A stretch of DNA of 64,000 nucleotides from positions 48,870 through 112,869 of the forward strand of contig NZ_BAJT01000013.1 in the NCBI RefSeq assembly GCF_000613845.1, in the 5' to 3' direction. Both the position numbers and the translations under genes were made by a program. The notes beneath the pieces were generated by a model. It made no database searches, was not told the origin of the DNA, and worked only from the letters and a program-made list of their open reading frames with translations. Positions 55,314 through 63,543 of the stretch are shown here, one piece after another; the first letter of the stretch is position 1; the number at the start of each line of letters is the position of its first letter. Source of the stretch: Asaia astilbis JCM 15831 (lineage in GTDB: Bacteria > Pseudomonadota > Alphaproteobacteria > Acetobacterales > Acetobacteraceae).

Positions 55314-55951
55314 GCACCAAATCATGCGTTCTTCTCATCCTCGCTGCCGGGCTGAGCCGTCGATACGGGTCAGACGACAAACTCGGAGCGACCGTCGGAA
55401 AACAGGTGTTGGCGCACCATATTCTTGAAACCGTCTCAACGCTTTCATGGCGTGACAGACGTGTCGTGTCGCGCGCTGACGGTGCCTGGCACAAGGCCTA
55501 TGACCAAGCCGGATTTCATCGCGTTATCAACGCAGATCCGGAACGAGGGCTGGGCTCTTCTCTCGCGCTTGGGATTACCGGCCTCGCACCACAGGAACGT
55601 GTGCTTGTCTGCCTGGCGGATATGCCCTTTATCGCCGCCGCCCAGTTGATAAGCCTGTGTCAGGCCAGCGAGTCAGAGCCGGATCGGATATTCGCAACCT
55701 CGTCTCCGACCTATCGAGGACCGCCTGCCATCTTTCCGGTAAGCTCGCTTCTCGAGCTCCCTCTCACCGGGGACGCAGGCGCCCGCCCCCTTCTTCGCTC
55801 AGCTCGCTTCATTCCATGCACAGAGCGGGAAACCAGCGACATCGACGATGCAGCCAGCCTGAACAAAGCCATTCAGTCATGTCGAAATCTGGACTCCGGA
55901 GCCAGAGCGTCAGATCATTCACCGCAGACAGGGCCGAAACATCGATCGTAG
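55310..55951 (+). CDS. MocA-like molybdenum cofactor cytidylyltransferase
   Basis: Nucleotidyltransferase of about 190-213 residues. It shows the N-terminal LILAAGLSRRYGSDDKL loop, an NTP-binding ERGLGSSLALG region and the metal-binding CLADMPFI, as in MocA/MobA-like proteins that join CMP to molybdopterin. The C-terminal 25 residues are irregular and may not be conserved. It is translationally coupled to the xdhC gene, so both together mature a molybdenum hydroxylase with the CMP (MCD) form of the cofactor. Confidence 0.87.
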   Translation: MSTKSCVLLILAAGLSRRYGSDDKLGATVGKQVLAHHILETVSTLSWRDRRVVSRADGAWHKAYDQAGFHRVINADPERGLGSSLALGITGLAPQERVLVCLADMPFIAAAQLISLCQASESEPDRIFATSSPTYRGPPAIFPVSSLLELPLTGDAGARPLLRSARFIPCTERETSDIDDAASLNKAIQSCRNLDSGARASDHSPQTGPKHRS

Positions 55952-56084
55952 GCGCCTTGCCTGCATTGAGCGCAACACCTTCACCCAGCGATGCCAGAAC
56001 CGATGGAGACCAGACCCTCATTCTTGACAGCAGTTCCGACCTGATAATTTATGAGCTTTCTTTTGACTAGAGAGCAAATAGAAT

Positions 56085-56642
56085 ATGAAAGATAATGACA
56101 TATCGCGCCTACTATATTTGGTTCTCCGCCACAAACCCGGGACTATTGGCCTCACGCTCGACAAAGCGGGCTGGGCATATATTAACGAATTGTTGCGACT
56201 AGCAAATGAGAAAGAATATAATATCGATTTGATATCATTTAATAGAGTCGTTGAAGAAAACGATAAGAAACGTTTTACAGTCTCTTCGAATGGTCGCTGT
56301 ATTCGAGCAGCTCAAGGCCACTCTTTATCTGTCGATTTAAATATTCTCTCCGTCAAGCCACCCAAAATACTGTGGCACGGAACATCAAATAAAAACCTCA
56401 AAGCTATCTTCGAAGAAGGAATCAAACGGGGACGTCGACAAAATGTGCATTTGTCGACTGATCCGGCTACTGCTTATCGTGTCGGAAAGAGACACGGCAA
56501 TGCTGTAGTTATAAGCGTGAATAGCGATGCTATGAGCTGCGATGGATATCTCTTTTACAAATCGGAAAACGACGTTTGGCTCACGGATTTCGTTCCCGCC
56601 CCTTATCTAAAAGTGCATGAGAAAGATTATTCCATGCAGTGA
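56085..56642 (+). CDS. kptA: RNA 2'-phosphotransferase (KptA/Tpt1)
   Basis: A 185-residue enzyme that removes a 2'-phosphate from RNA using NAD+. Motifs of the family: RLLYLVLRHKPGTIGLTLDK at the N-terminus, RCIRAAQGHS with the RxxxGH element, LWHGTSNKNLKAI and NVHLSTDP. All the conserved core residues that I can name are present, so it is probably active. Its natural substrate in bacteria is unclear, as most have no fungal-type tRNA ligase product. The coding sequence is clearly AT-richer than the molybdenum genes before it, marking the start of a horizontally acquired zone. Confidence 0.9.
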   Translation: MKDNDISRLLYLVLRHKPGTIGLTLDKAGWAYINELLRLANEKEYNIDLISFNRVVEENDKKRFTVSSNGRCIRAAQGHSLSVDLNILSVKPPKILWHGTSNKNLKAIFEEGIKRGRRQNVHLSTDPATAYRVGKRHGNAVVISVNSDAMSCDGYLFYKSENDVWLTDFVPAPYLKVHEKDYSMQ

Positions 56643-56720
56643 AACGTGGCAGAAAATATCACCTAACCGATACGGATTAGAGTAAATCCGTTCCTTGTAA
56701 AACAGGAAATCTTAATGAAT

Positions 56721-57107
56721 TCAGTTAATTTCGACAGTTACACCTGAGGAAATGACATCCATAACTATATTTGCTTCGATTAGGTAGAGATGGTACTGTC
56801 TTTGATCAAATTTCAGGTTGAGATTTTCACATACCTCTCGCGCACCCTTCATAAGATCCCCATCTGTTACCTCATAAACAATGCCAGACGTTGACCTTCC
56901 CCGCACATAGACGCTTGTATTTTTAAAAGGCGTATGACCTGGAATTGGAAAAAAGTACTGATATGTACAATGATGAAACATTAATTTGATACACTTTGTG
57001 CTATCATAGAATATCTTCAAATACAAATTCCCGTTTACATAGCTATACTCTATGCCGTCGTCTCCATGTGGACCAAGATATGGATTGGCATCAAATATTA
57101 TCTTCAT
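56721..57107 (-). CDS. Small AT-rich protein, likely toxin-immunity type
   Basis: A 128-residue soluble protein from ATG 57107 (MKIIFDANPYLGPHGDDGIE), which overlaps the end of the gene upstream by 17 bases; a longer frame starts at 57137. It has a low-GC composition and no family that I recognise. Its place at the end of a minus-strand series of small genes next to polymorphic toxin fragments suggests an immunity protein whose toxin is gone. That is inference from context only. Confidence 0.6.
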   Translation of the reverse strand: MKIIFDANPYLGPHGDDGIEYSYVNGNLYLKIFYDSTKCIKLMFHHCTYQYFFPIPGHTPFKNTSVYVRGRSTSGIVYEVTDGDLMKGAREVCENLNLKFDQRQYHLYLIEANIVMDVISSGVTVEIN

Positions 57108-57381
57108 TTTCACCCTCCCTTTTATCGAAGTATTCAATTATTTTGAAGCATACTTCTTTTGACGCCGACTCTTGGTCGCCATTGTCGATCATACAGGAAA
57201 TACGTTCCAATTCATTTTCCATTCTACTCAAAAAACGAGCATGAATCCGGTTTTCGTAAGAATATATAATGTCCTCCGTTAACCGCACTTTGGATTGTAC
57301 AAATAGGAAATCTATATTTCCGTCTATATGCAATCGACATACAGCCAATAAACTAGGAATTTCTCTTTCGAATTCATTCAT
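57091..57381 (-). CDS. Small acidic AT-rich protein, likely immunity type
   Basis: A 96-residue acidic protein (MNEFEREIPSLLAVCRLHID at the start, EYFDKREGENEDNI at the end) with predicted helices and low GC. No known family. Its last codons overlap the start of the next gene, so the two are translationally coupled. Size, charge and neighbourhood fit immunity proteins of contact-dependent toxin systems. Confidence 0.58.
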   Translation of the reverse strand: MNEFEREIPSLLAVCRLHIDGNIDFLFVQSKVRLTEDIIYSYENRIHARFLSRMENELERISCMIDNGDQESASKEVCFKIIEYFDKREGENEDNI

Positions 57382-57797
57382 CGCGGCACCCTCAAAACAC
57401 TCACTATGAATATCCGGTGACCACCTCTACGTCACCCGATGAAAATTTTTCTCTCTCGACGGCTTAAACCATTTGAGTCGCTGAATCGCTAGCATCGATG
57501 ACTTCTTCTACTATATTTTGGCTGATACTTCGAGCTTCTCCTACTTTCCCCGCAGGCGCATGGTCGCTATTAGCGAAGATTCCCAATTTCTGCATACTCA
57601 AGACCAACTATTCTGATCTTCGGGTACTACTCCCAGTCTTTCCATGATAGTTTAGAGCTCTCCTCTAGACGGGTTCGCTCTTCTTCTTAAGATTTATTCC
57701 CCCCTTTATCACCATCCTGCTCGACGCTATGCGGAACGTACTCATCAATATTGCCGGACTCATCAACCACCTATACGGCCTTGCGCGCCCTTGCTGC
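57382..57797 (-). other. Eroded toxin-type sequence without intact gene
   Basis: About 415 bases with only short minus-strand frames: 57464-57595 (45-codon frame beginning MQKLGIFANSDHAPAGKVGE) and a segment near 57690-57770 reading VVDESGNIDEYVPHSVEQ. Both look like pieces of a pre-toxin/toxin region, broken by stops. They would have preceded the two immunity-like genes downstream. Confidence 0.4.
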
Positions 57798-58034
57798 TCA
57801 GCGAGATCCCCGCCACGGACAACCCGTTCTCAGGACAAGCAACATACCATTAAGAAACTGGCGGTTATTTACGCCTGGGCGGGACCAACGCTCGCGTTCG
57901 GGTGTCAGAAGCGGACCAATCATTGCCATTCCTGATCCGCCAGATCGCCTCGTGCCATGTTCGCGCCACCGCACCGTCGGCGTTGAAAAAAGCAGTGAAT
58001 CAGAACTTGGGCTAATCTGACAATACTTTTCCAA
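57798..58034 (-). pseudogene. IS5-type transposase remnant (N-terminal piece)
   Basis: The 78-codon frame includes LLTPERERWSRPGVNNRQFL followed by NGMLLVLRTGCPWR, the N-terminal signature of IS5/IS427-like transposases, and then stops. No catalytic domain remains here; a C-terminal piece of a similar transposase lies at 62.8-63.2 kb in the opposite orientation. Confidence 0.68.
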
Positions 58035-58040
58035 TTCAGC

Positions 58041-58460
58041 CTAATTTACGAATATATTAATTTTAGTTATACTATTAGACCTATCATCATAGGAAATAGC
58101 ATAAGATTTACCGTCTACGTCATATCGATCAAGTGGGGGGAGAGCGCCCAAAACCGGCACCATCTTTGCTTCCCTGATAAAAGATGGATCGCCCAACAGA
58201 GAGCGAACTCCCTCGCGGTTCATTGAAAACCTCAGGTTAAAAGGCAGCGTTCCGTTATATGCCGCATACCCCTCCTTATTTTTTGCATAGAATATTATAC
58301 TGTCTACGATTTTATCGCTATATCGCAAGCTAAATCCCAACTTCATGAACTTTATATATATGTCTCCCCCAATGTTTTCTTCTTCGAAATCGAGGTTTTC
58401 GATGTATCTATTCAGGAAATTTTCGTCTTGTCCTAGTATTTCTATAATTACATCGATCAT
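58041..58460 (-). CDS. Immunity-like protein of unknown family
   Basis: A 139-residue acidic, low-GC protein (MIDVIIEILGQDENFLNRYI) with mixed alpha/beta pattern and an ending KSYAISYDDRSNSITKIN. It follows at 10 bases a short frame that looks like the C-terminus of a toxin. Such size and place are normal for immunity genes in polymorphic toxin loci. I do not recognise the family. Confidence 0.6.
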   Translation of the reverse strand: MIDVIIEILGQDENFLNRYIENLDFEEENIGGDIYIKFMKLGFSLRYSDKIVDSIIFYAKNKEGYAAYNGTLPFNLRFSMNREGVRSLLGDPSFIREAKMVPVLGALPPLDRYDVDGKSYAISYDDRSNSITKINIFVN

Positions 58461-58470
58461 TGATTATAAC

Positions 58471-58665
58471 CTACTTTCCACTTTCAGGCTCTGCAACCAA
58501 TCTTGTAATTTCTTCATGATAACTGTGCGTATCGGCCTTGATGGATCGACGCCCCAAGATCATTCCCTGGCCGGGTGAGGCCACTGCGGCATATTTGTCA
58601 TCATGCCTGTCTACCTCGATGATGGTTGACGAAACCAAGTGTAGTGTTATCGAGAGTCTCCTCAC
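58471..58665 (-). CDS. Possible orphan toxin C-terminus
   Basis: A 64-codon frame with the ending ILGRRSIKADTHSYHEEITR, directly upstream of an immunity-like gene. It has no convincing start or ribosome site and no known domain, so it could be the displaced C-terminal end of a toxin gene or a chance frame. Confidence 0.35.
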   Translation of the reverse strand: MRRLSITLHLVSSTIIEVDRHDDKYAAVASPGQGMILGRRSIKADTHSYHEEITRLVAEPESGK

Positions 58666-58942
58666 AAAAAGAGTGCCTGTGCATCAGGCGAAGAGAACGT
58701 GACTTTAAGGGGACGAACCCGTCAGGCTCTTATCAAGTCACATCGCCATCAGGGCTCGGAAATAAATTGTTGCCCGAAAACATTATTACCAAGCCATCAA
58801 GTCGGGCGTGCTAAGAGTCAAGATGTCGACCCGACGAAACATACTCCCAGTCACGTTAACTGAAATAAGTTAGCCGCAGCTTGTGGACGGGATAGTCAAA
58901 ATATGAGCAGATCTACTTGGAAGTAGATTCCGTAAAATATCA

Positions 58943-59327
58943 CTATTCAAAGTAAGCCTTAAAAAAAACTCCCTCTGTGCACCGGTACAATCTTTTAGAT
59001 GTTTCTGAAAAAATTCTTGACGCCATAACTATAGCAGAATTTATCTCCCATCCATCAAAGTGTATAGTAATATCAATACTTTTTTCTTTCCGCTCCAACG
59101 AGAGAAAAAAGACAATCTTCCTCAGTGCTCCATATGAGGAGGTTACTGATTTCTCTGTTTTCAATGAGCCCCTTTCGATCTTCGAAGAAATATTCGTCGT
59201 CTCCTACATAAGATTTTATCTTGTATACATTTGGTTTGCTTGTGGGAAAACCTAGATCATCCACAATTTGGAAAAATGTTTCTACCCATTCGCTATCTAC
59301 TAATGTAACTTCACAATACATCTTCAT
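58943..59327 (-). pseudogene. Immunity-like gene, frameshifted at an A run
   Basis: Two frames join into a protein of about 127 residues: MKMYCEVTLVDSEWVETFFQ to LFSLVGAERK, then SIDITIHFDGWEINSAIVMA to the end. The break is at a run of six A near 59083-59089 (minus strand), where one additional A restores the frame. The ATG at 59327 lies one base after the TGA that ends the toxin frame upstream, so it is the cognate immunity gene of that toxin. Confidence 0.6.
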
Positions 59328-60059
59328 TTCAATTTCCCTTAAAAATCTTAACATTCCCTCCTAGTATTTAGCGTGCCACTTGCAAGACACTATCGGGCGT
59401 ACCCTCGGCGAGGTAGGCCCACGCTTGAACACCCCTTTTTTCAGCTTACTCCTTATAAACACGAAGTCCTCTAACAAAGTTATCTAACTTATTCGCCTTT
59501 GCGGGGCCTACTACAGTAATTATATCACCATTTTCTGCTATAACATCTATATCAGTCTTTCCATGCTTATTTTTGATAATTTTGCGTGAAACTCTACCCT
59601 TCACCCAATTCGCGACGTTCTGCTCACGGCTCGCGCCTACTTCATTCGCTTTTTCTCCCGGACGCTTCGTCTGAACTTATCTCGGCGACTCATTTTCGCC
59701 CTTGCGGTTGGCACTCAGCTTAGCCTCTGCAGGCGTTTCACCATTACCTTTCGCGGCCTCTGCCACCATGTTCAGCCTTATGCAAGGCGGCTCTCTCGGC
59801 AGCTTTAGTCGCCTCTCTTTTGGCAGCCCACTTTGCAAAAAATGCCAGGAGCTTCAGGCTTGCCATGTTGTATTGCTCAACTGCAGCGGCTTGGCCTGCA
59901 CCATTCGGCGCATTAATTCCTGCATTGCCTGACGTGTTGCCGCCAGCAACGCCACCTAATGCTCCTGAACCGGACGCGATGATATTCTCGATCGCTGCGA
60001 TCAAAGGAAGGGCGGTCTTTACGTCTCCATTTGTTTGTTCCAATGCCCACCTAGCTACG

Positions 60060-60070
60060 CCCCCCCCCCC
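60060..60070 (-). repeat. 11-base homopolymer tract inside the toxin gene (first)
   Basis: Eleven C (G on the coding strand) encode a run of glycine in VCVGGGGGVARW. Here the frame is continuous. A second tract of the same length lies at 60568-60578. Confidence 0.8.
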
Positions 60071-60567
60071 ACCCACACACACAGTCGCTGAGGTTGCTAG
60101 TCCGCCTGCTGCTGCCCCTGCGCCAGAGGCAATCAGATTGCTGATGGCATTCGCATAGATCTTTCGAAGTTCAGGATTGCCCGACATCGCGTTTGCCTGA
60201 TCCAGAACCCAGTTTCGGCTCGCAATCGCTGCGCCGACATTACCGCCTGAGGCACCCGCAACGACCGCATTTCCCGCCGTCTCAAGCGCAATGCGTCCCC
60301 AGGCATTGCTCAGATCTTTCCCCCCAAAACCGGCTACGCCCGCTTTATCGAGCCCGTCGGCGATCTCGCCGCCAAATTCACCGACCAACTGGCTGCCAAG
60401 CCTCTGCACCTGCGCCTGGTTCTTCAGAGCCTGCGCGTCGAACTTGTTCTCCAGACGGCCATTCGCCTTCGAGACATCGGTCGTGAAATCGCCGCTGCAA
60501 CTGCCTGCATCAATACTGATATTGCCACTGATTGCAGACTGGCTTTCGCTCCCTCTCATCATGCGAG

Positions 60568-60578
60568 CCCCCCCCCCC
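60568..60578 (-). repeat. 11-base homopolymer tract at a frame break
   Basis: Eleven C on the plus strand (G on the coding strand) coincide with the switch between the frames MIGGGGGSHDERER and ARMMRGSESQSAIS. A change of one or two G would join the two halves, so this tract could act as a slippage switch, or the length was miscalled. Confidence 0.7.
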
Positions 60579-61895
60579 GCCGATCATGCCAGACGCACCC
60601 TTGGCCAGACCCGCGCCCATCATGCCCGCACCGCCACTCAGCGACATACCCGTCGAGGTCAGACCCCATTGCGACACGTTCTCCAGCGATCCACTCGTCA
60701 GAGATCCCGTCTTCAGATGGTTCAGAGAGGCTTCGGCGGTGCTGCTCAGCACGCCGGCCTTCAGCGTCGTCGCGCCTTCTACATCAACGCCAAGACCGCC
60801 ATCACCCGCATACAGACCCGACAGCACGTCGCCCGTCGAGACAAAGTGGTCCTTGATCGCCTGATGACCGTAGCTTCCGCCACCGCCCGCCTTGCCCCCC
60901 GCACCGAACACGGGGACAGAGATCGATGCACCAAACTGCGACGACGTGCTTTTATAGTCCGAGCGGTTCTGCGAGCTCGTAATCGACAGCGACCCCGCAT
61001 TCACATCGATGCGCTTGCCCAGCACCTCGGCGCCATCCAGCGTCACAGAACCCGGTGTCACAACCGACACGCCATTCGTCGCAACGAGCTTTGTATCGAC
61101 CGACGTCGAGCTCGACGTCGTCACATGCGTCTTCGAGCCCCCGATCGACGCCGTGACACTGACACGGCGCCCGTCGTGCGAATGCTCGCATTCGCACCGA
61201 CAAAGGCGGATTTACTCGAACTATGGCTCTCACTCGAGGTCGTGTCATAACCCGCGCGGAGATCGATATCCTTCTTCGCCGCAAGAACAATTTCCGACGA
61301 CGCGATCTGCGCCGCCGTGGCACTGATCCTGCCGTTCGACGGGTCACTGGCATCATCCCCCCGGGCGATCAGCGTCGTCGTGCCGCCCGCCGTGAGTTTG
61401 GATCCCTCAACTGTCGTTTTGGTCTGCGTCGCGTCCCGTTTATTGGAGTTGAACCCAACGCCCGCCTGTATCCCGATCAGCTCAAGATTGCCGCTGCTGC
61501 GATCAGCCGGTGACGTCGAGAGCAGCTTGTCCGAACCCAAAGCCCCGGCCAGCCCCTTGCTCGCCATATAGCCACCTTGCAGCGCATTCAGCGCCGTCAA
61601 GGTGCCGCCTCCCTTGCCGGAGGACTGCGTTGCCGCGGTATAGTCCCACACGGCATCCACAGTTCTACGACCAGATATTTCGTGCACCGTTAAAACATTG
61701 GCGTCATTGTAGAGAAGAGCTCAACAGGTACCCCAGCTCTAATACTCCGAACCAGCTCTAAGCATCATCAGATATGATTTATTATATAACTTCCGTATAT
61801 TTCAATAAAATATAGAATTAATTTTTCTATATTTTTATTACTTCGCAACAAATAGGTAATACTAATTATAAATTCACAAACAACAATTATCAAAT

Positions 61896-62405
61896 CTACG
61901 GTATATAGTAAGGATATTCATCCTCGACGTAACGGAGCTTCTCGATCCAGAACTTGAGAGCCTCTGAGGAAGCCGATTTCTCATCACACTGTATAGATGG
62001 AACATCGAACAAGTGTGCAAGCTTTTTTTCCAAACTAGCGCTCACAGGCCCTTCTATTTCTGCAACGCCATTTGCGTCGAGAAATTCCTTTCCTTTAACA
62101 GTGAGAGCGAATTGATACGTCTCCCACAACACTGTGTCTCGGTGATAGTTTAGCGAGCTGTTGGAAAGCTCATGAAACACTGCATTTGCATTTTCGAGGC
62201 CCCAGGAGCGAAGCACTCCTATGTGTAGGAGCCTACAAAGCGAAATAAGCGCTGAGTACCTCCAGATTTCATTGAGCATCTCGCCTTCTTTACGGGGCCC
62301 ACAGATATCTGCAATTTCTTTACTAGTGAAAGCGAGGAAGATGGGACCCTCTTCATGTTCAAGCAAAGCCATTGGTTGCTGATAAAAAGCGTAAAAGAAA
62401 TACAT
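61896..62405 (-). CDS. Immunity-like protein next to an orphan toxin C-terminus
   Basis: A 169-residue soluble protein (start MYFFYAFYQQPMALLEHEEG) with predicted mainly helical structure and no family that I recognise. The start lies 2 bases after the stop of the toxin C-terminus upstream, the standard spacing of toxin-immunity pairs. GC content is intermediate. It is followed by 200 bases of AT-rich sequence without a gene, up to the haemagglutinin fragment. Confidence 0.65.
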   Translation of the reverse strand: MYFFYAFYQQPMALLEHEEGPIFLAFTSKEIADICGPRKEGEMLNEIWRYSALISLCRLLHIGVLRSWGLENANAVFHELSNSSLNYHRDTVLWETYQFALTVKGKEFLDANGVAEIEGPVSASLEKKLAHLFDVPSIQCDEKSASSEALKFWIEKLRYVEDEYPYYIP

Positions 62406-62407
62406 GT

Positions 62408-62770
62408 TCAGTACCCTCCAAACTTAAATCTAAGCACTCGTGCTCCATACAAAAAATTTTGGACACCTGTACCCGAAATGTCGACTGTCGCCGTATTCTC
62501 TGATGTTCTCCAGCTTGCCGCTCCCGCTGGGCGCACAGTCACGTTCGTGCCATCGGTCAATTTAGATACGGTAGCCGGCTCGCCCTTCACCATGATTGGT
62601 TTCACCTCCTGCACTGTTCTGGTCGCCATGATAGAGTCTGCGAATTCCTGCGCAGCAGCATCCGGATCCGCCGACTTAGGGATGTTTCGAATGGTATGTC
62701 TGCTTCCTGTCTCACCAGCGAGATTTCCATTTGAATCAAGCCAGAGTGCGCCACAAGCCGGCAGGAGGCG
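62408..62770 (-). pseudogene. Orphan polymorphic-toxin C-terminus
   Basis: The frame from about 62770 reads ALWLDSNGNLAGETGSRHTI, then ADPDAAAQEFADSIM, and ends TATVDISGTGVQNFL..RFKFGGY. This is the pattern of a C-terminal toxin domain common at the ends of Rhs and haemagglutinin-type proteins (GNL..HTIR..DAA...F....TVDI....I.F). The upstream part is replaced by transposase sequence, so no secretion or delivery part remains. It is followed at 2 bases by its immunity-like gene. Confidence 0.65.
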
Positions 62771-62779
62771 CCAAAAATG

Positions 62780-63175
62780 GGGATTCCGAAGAAGATGGAG
62801 CAGTTGTCTGGCACTTGGCCGTTCGCGCCTATGCTTTGTCAGCAAGACCTGCATAGCGGCCGACGGCCCCGAAAAGTTCAGTCATTCACCCTTACTCCGG
62901 GGCAGGCACACGAACTGCCGTCTGCCATGACACTCCTGGACGCGTTGCAGGCGACGCCGCGCCATGTCGTCTGTGACCGAGGATATGCCTCAAACTGGTT
63001 TCTTGATGATTTGTAGAGCAGAGGGCCGCGGCCGTTCATGCCCCAAATGGGCCTATCGACACTGTCACCTGGTCGAAGATTTTTTGGTTCGCCTCAGGGA
63101 GTGGAGAGCGATTACCACCCGATACAAAAAATCGCTGCTCCCTTCTCCTCAATGATCTGAGTCGCAGCCGCAGCA
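62780..63175 (+). pseudogene. IS5-type transposase remnant (C-terminal piece)
   Basis: Two frames carry transposase sequence: SFTLTPGQAHELPSAMTLLD, VVCDRGYASNWFLDDL, then after a frame change KWAYRHCHLVEDFLVRLREW and RAITTRYKKS. These match the DDE-domain end of IS5/IS427-like transposases (DRGY, NR..E.....LK..R...TRY.K). Most of the N-terminal part and both ends are missing. The insertion seems to have cut the toxin gene at 62.4-62.8 kb. Confidence 0.72.
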
Positions 63176-63248
63176 GATTATATCAAGACCTAACAGGCCC
63201 TAGACACTAGGCAGCATCCCCGAAGTATGACGCATATCATATGATAAT

Positions 63249-63539
63249 TTATAAATTTCGGCTGAATATAAGAGTACCCTCTCCTTCAAAATGACCCTTA
63301 TTTAACACGGTCCATTCTGTATTAATATTCCCGATCCACCTCCATAGGTCGGAATAAATATATGTGACCATAGATTCCATTGATTCAATATCCACTTCTT
63401 CTGGAGTGCTTTTAAATTGAAGTGATATCTTCATATTATTTGATTCAATATGTAGGTATGCAGACATTAAATTTGGAGTTTCCTCCATAAGCACTGCTTT
63501 CTTTGCAGAGGACTCCATTGCATCGCTATTATAATTCAT
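63249..63539 (-). CDS. Immunity-like protein for the type 50 toxin
   Basis: A 96-residue protein from ATG 63539 (MNYNSDAMESSAKKAVLMEE), starting 4 bases after the stop of the toxin gene. It is AT-rich, with DLWRWIGNINTEWTVLNKGH near the C-terminus. Adjacent position and size mark it as the probable immunity partner; the family is not recognised. Confidence 0.65.
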   Translation of the reverse strand: MNYNSDAMESSAKKAVLMEETPNLMSAYLHIESNNMKISLQFKSTPEEVDIESMESMVTYIYSDLWRWIGNINTEWTVLNKGHFEGEGTLIFSRNL

Positions 63540-63543
63540 TTTT

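Larger units (their letters stand above)
59329..61687 (-). pseudogene. CdiA/haemagglutinin-type toxin, C-terminal part, multiply broken
   Basis: The piece begins without the secretion and repeat regions. 61687-61121 and 61124-60510 give haemagglutinin-repeat-like sequence (LTALNALQGGYMASKG, QNRSDYKSTSSQFGASISV, with STAEASLNHLKTGSL); 60562-59744 is a pre-toxin region (NKFDAQALKNQAQVQRLGSQ, ASRNWVLDQANAMSGN). One base is missing near 61160, a G-tract of 11 (60568-60578) sits at the second break, and another shift is near 59766. The last segment, 59766-59329, is a toxin domain (NEVGASREQNVANWV, TDIDVIAENGDIITVVGPAK, EKRGVQAWAYLAEGTPD) in one frame that keeps family residues but contains three TAA codons (59677, 59446, 59368) before the TGA. 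The C-terminal domain is therefore inactive as read. Confidence 0.72.

Noticed and set aside
60060..60085. CA/C-rich simple sequence as a non-coding element
   Set aside because: It lies in an open frame encoding a glycine run of the toxin gene, so it is better explained as coding homopolymer.
60291..61250. 319-codon plus-strand frame in the toxin region
   Set aside because: Arg/His-rich translation of the antisense strand of haemagglutinin-like repeats; no family features.
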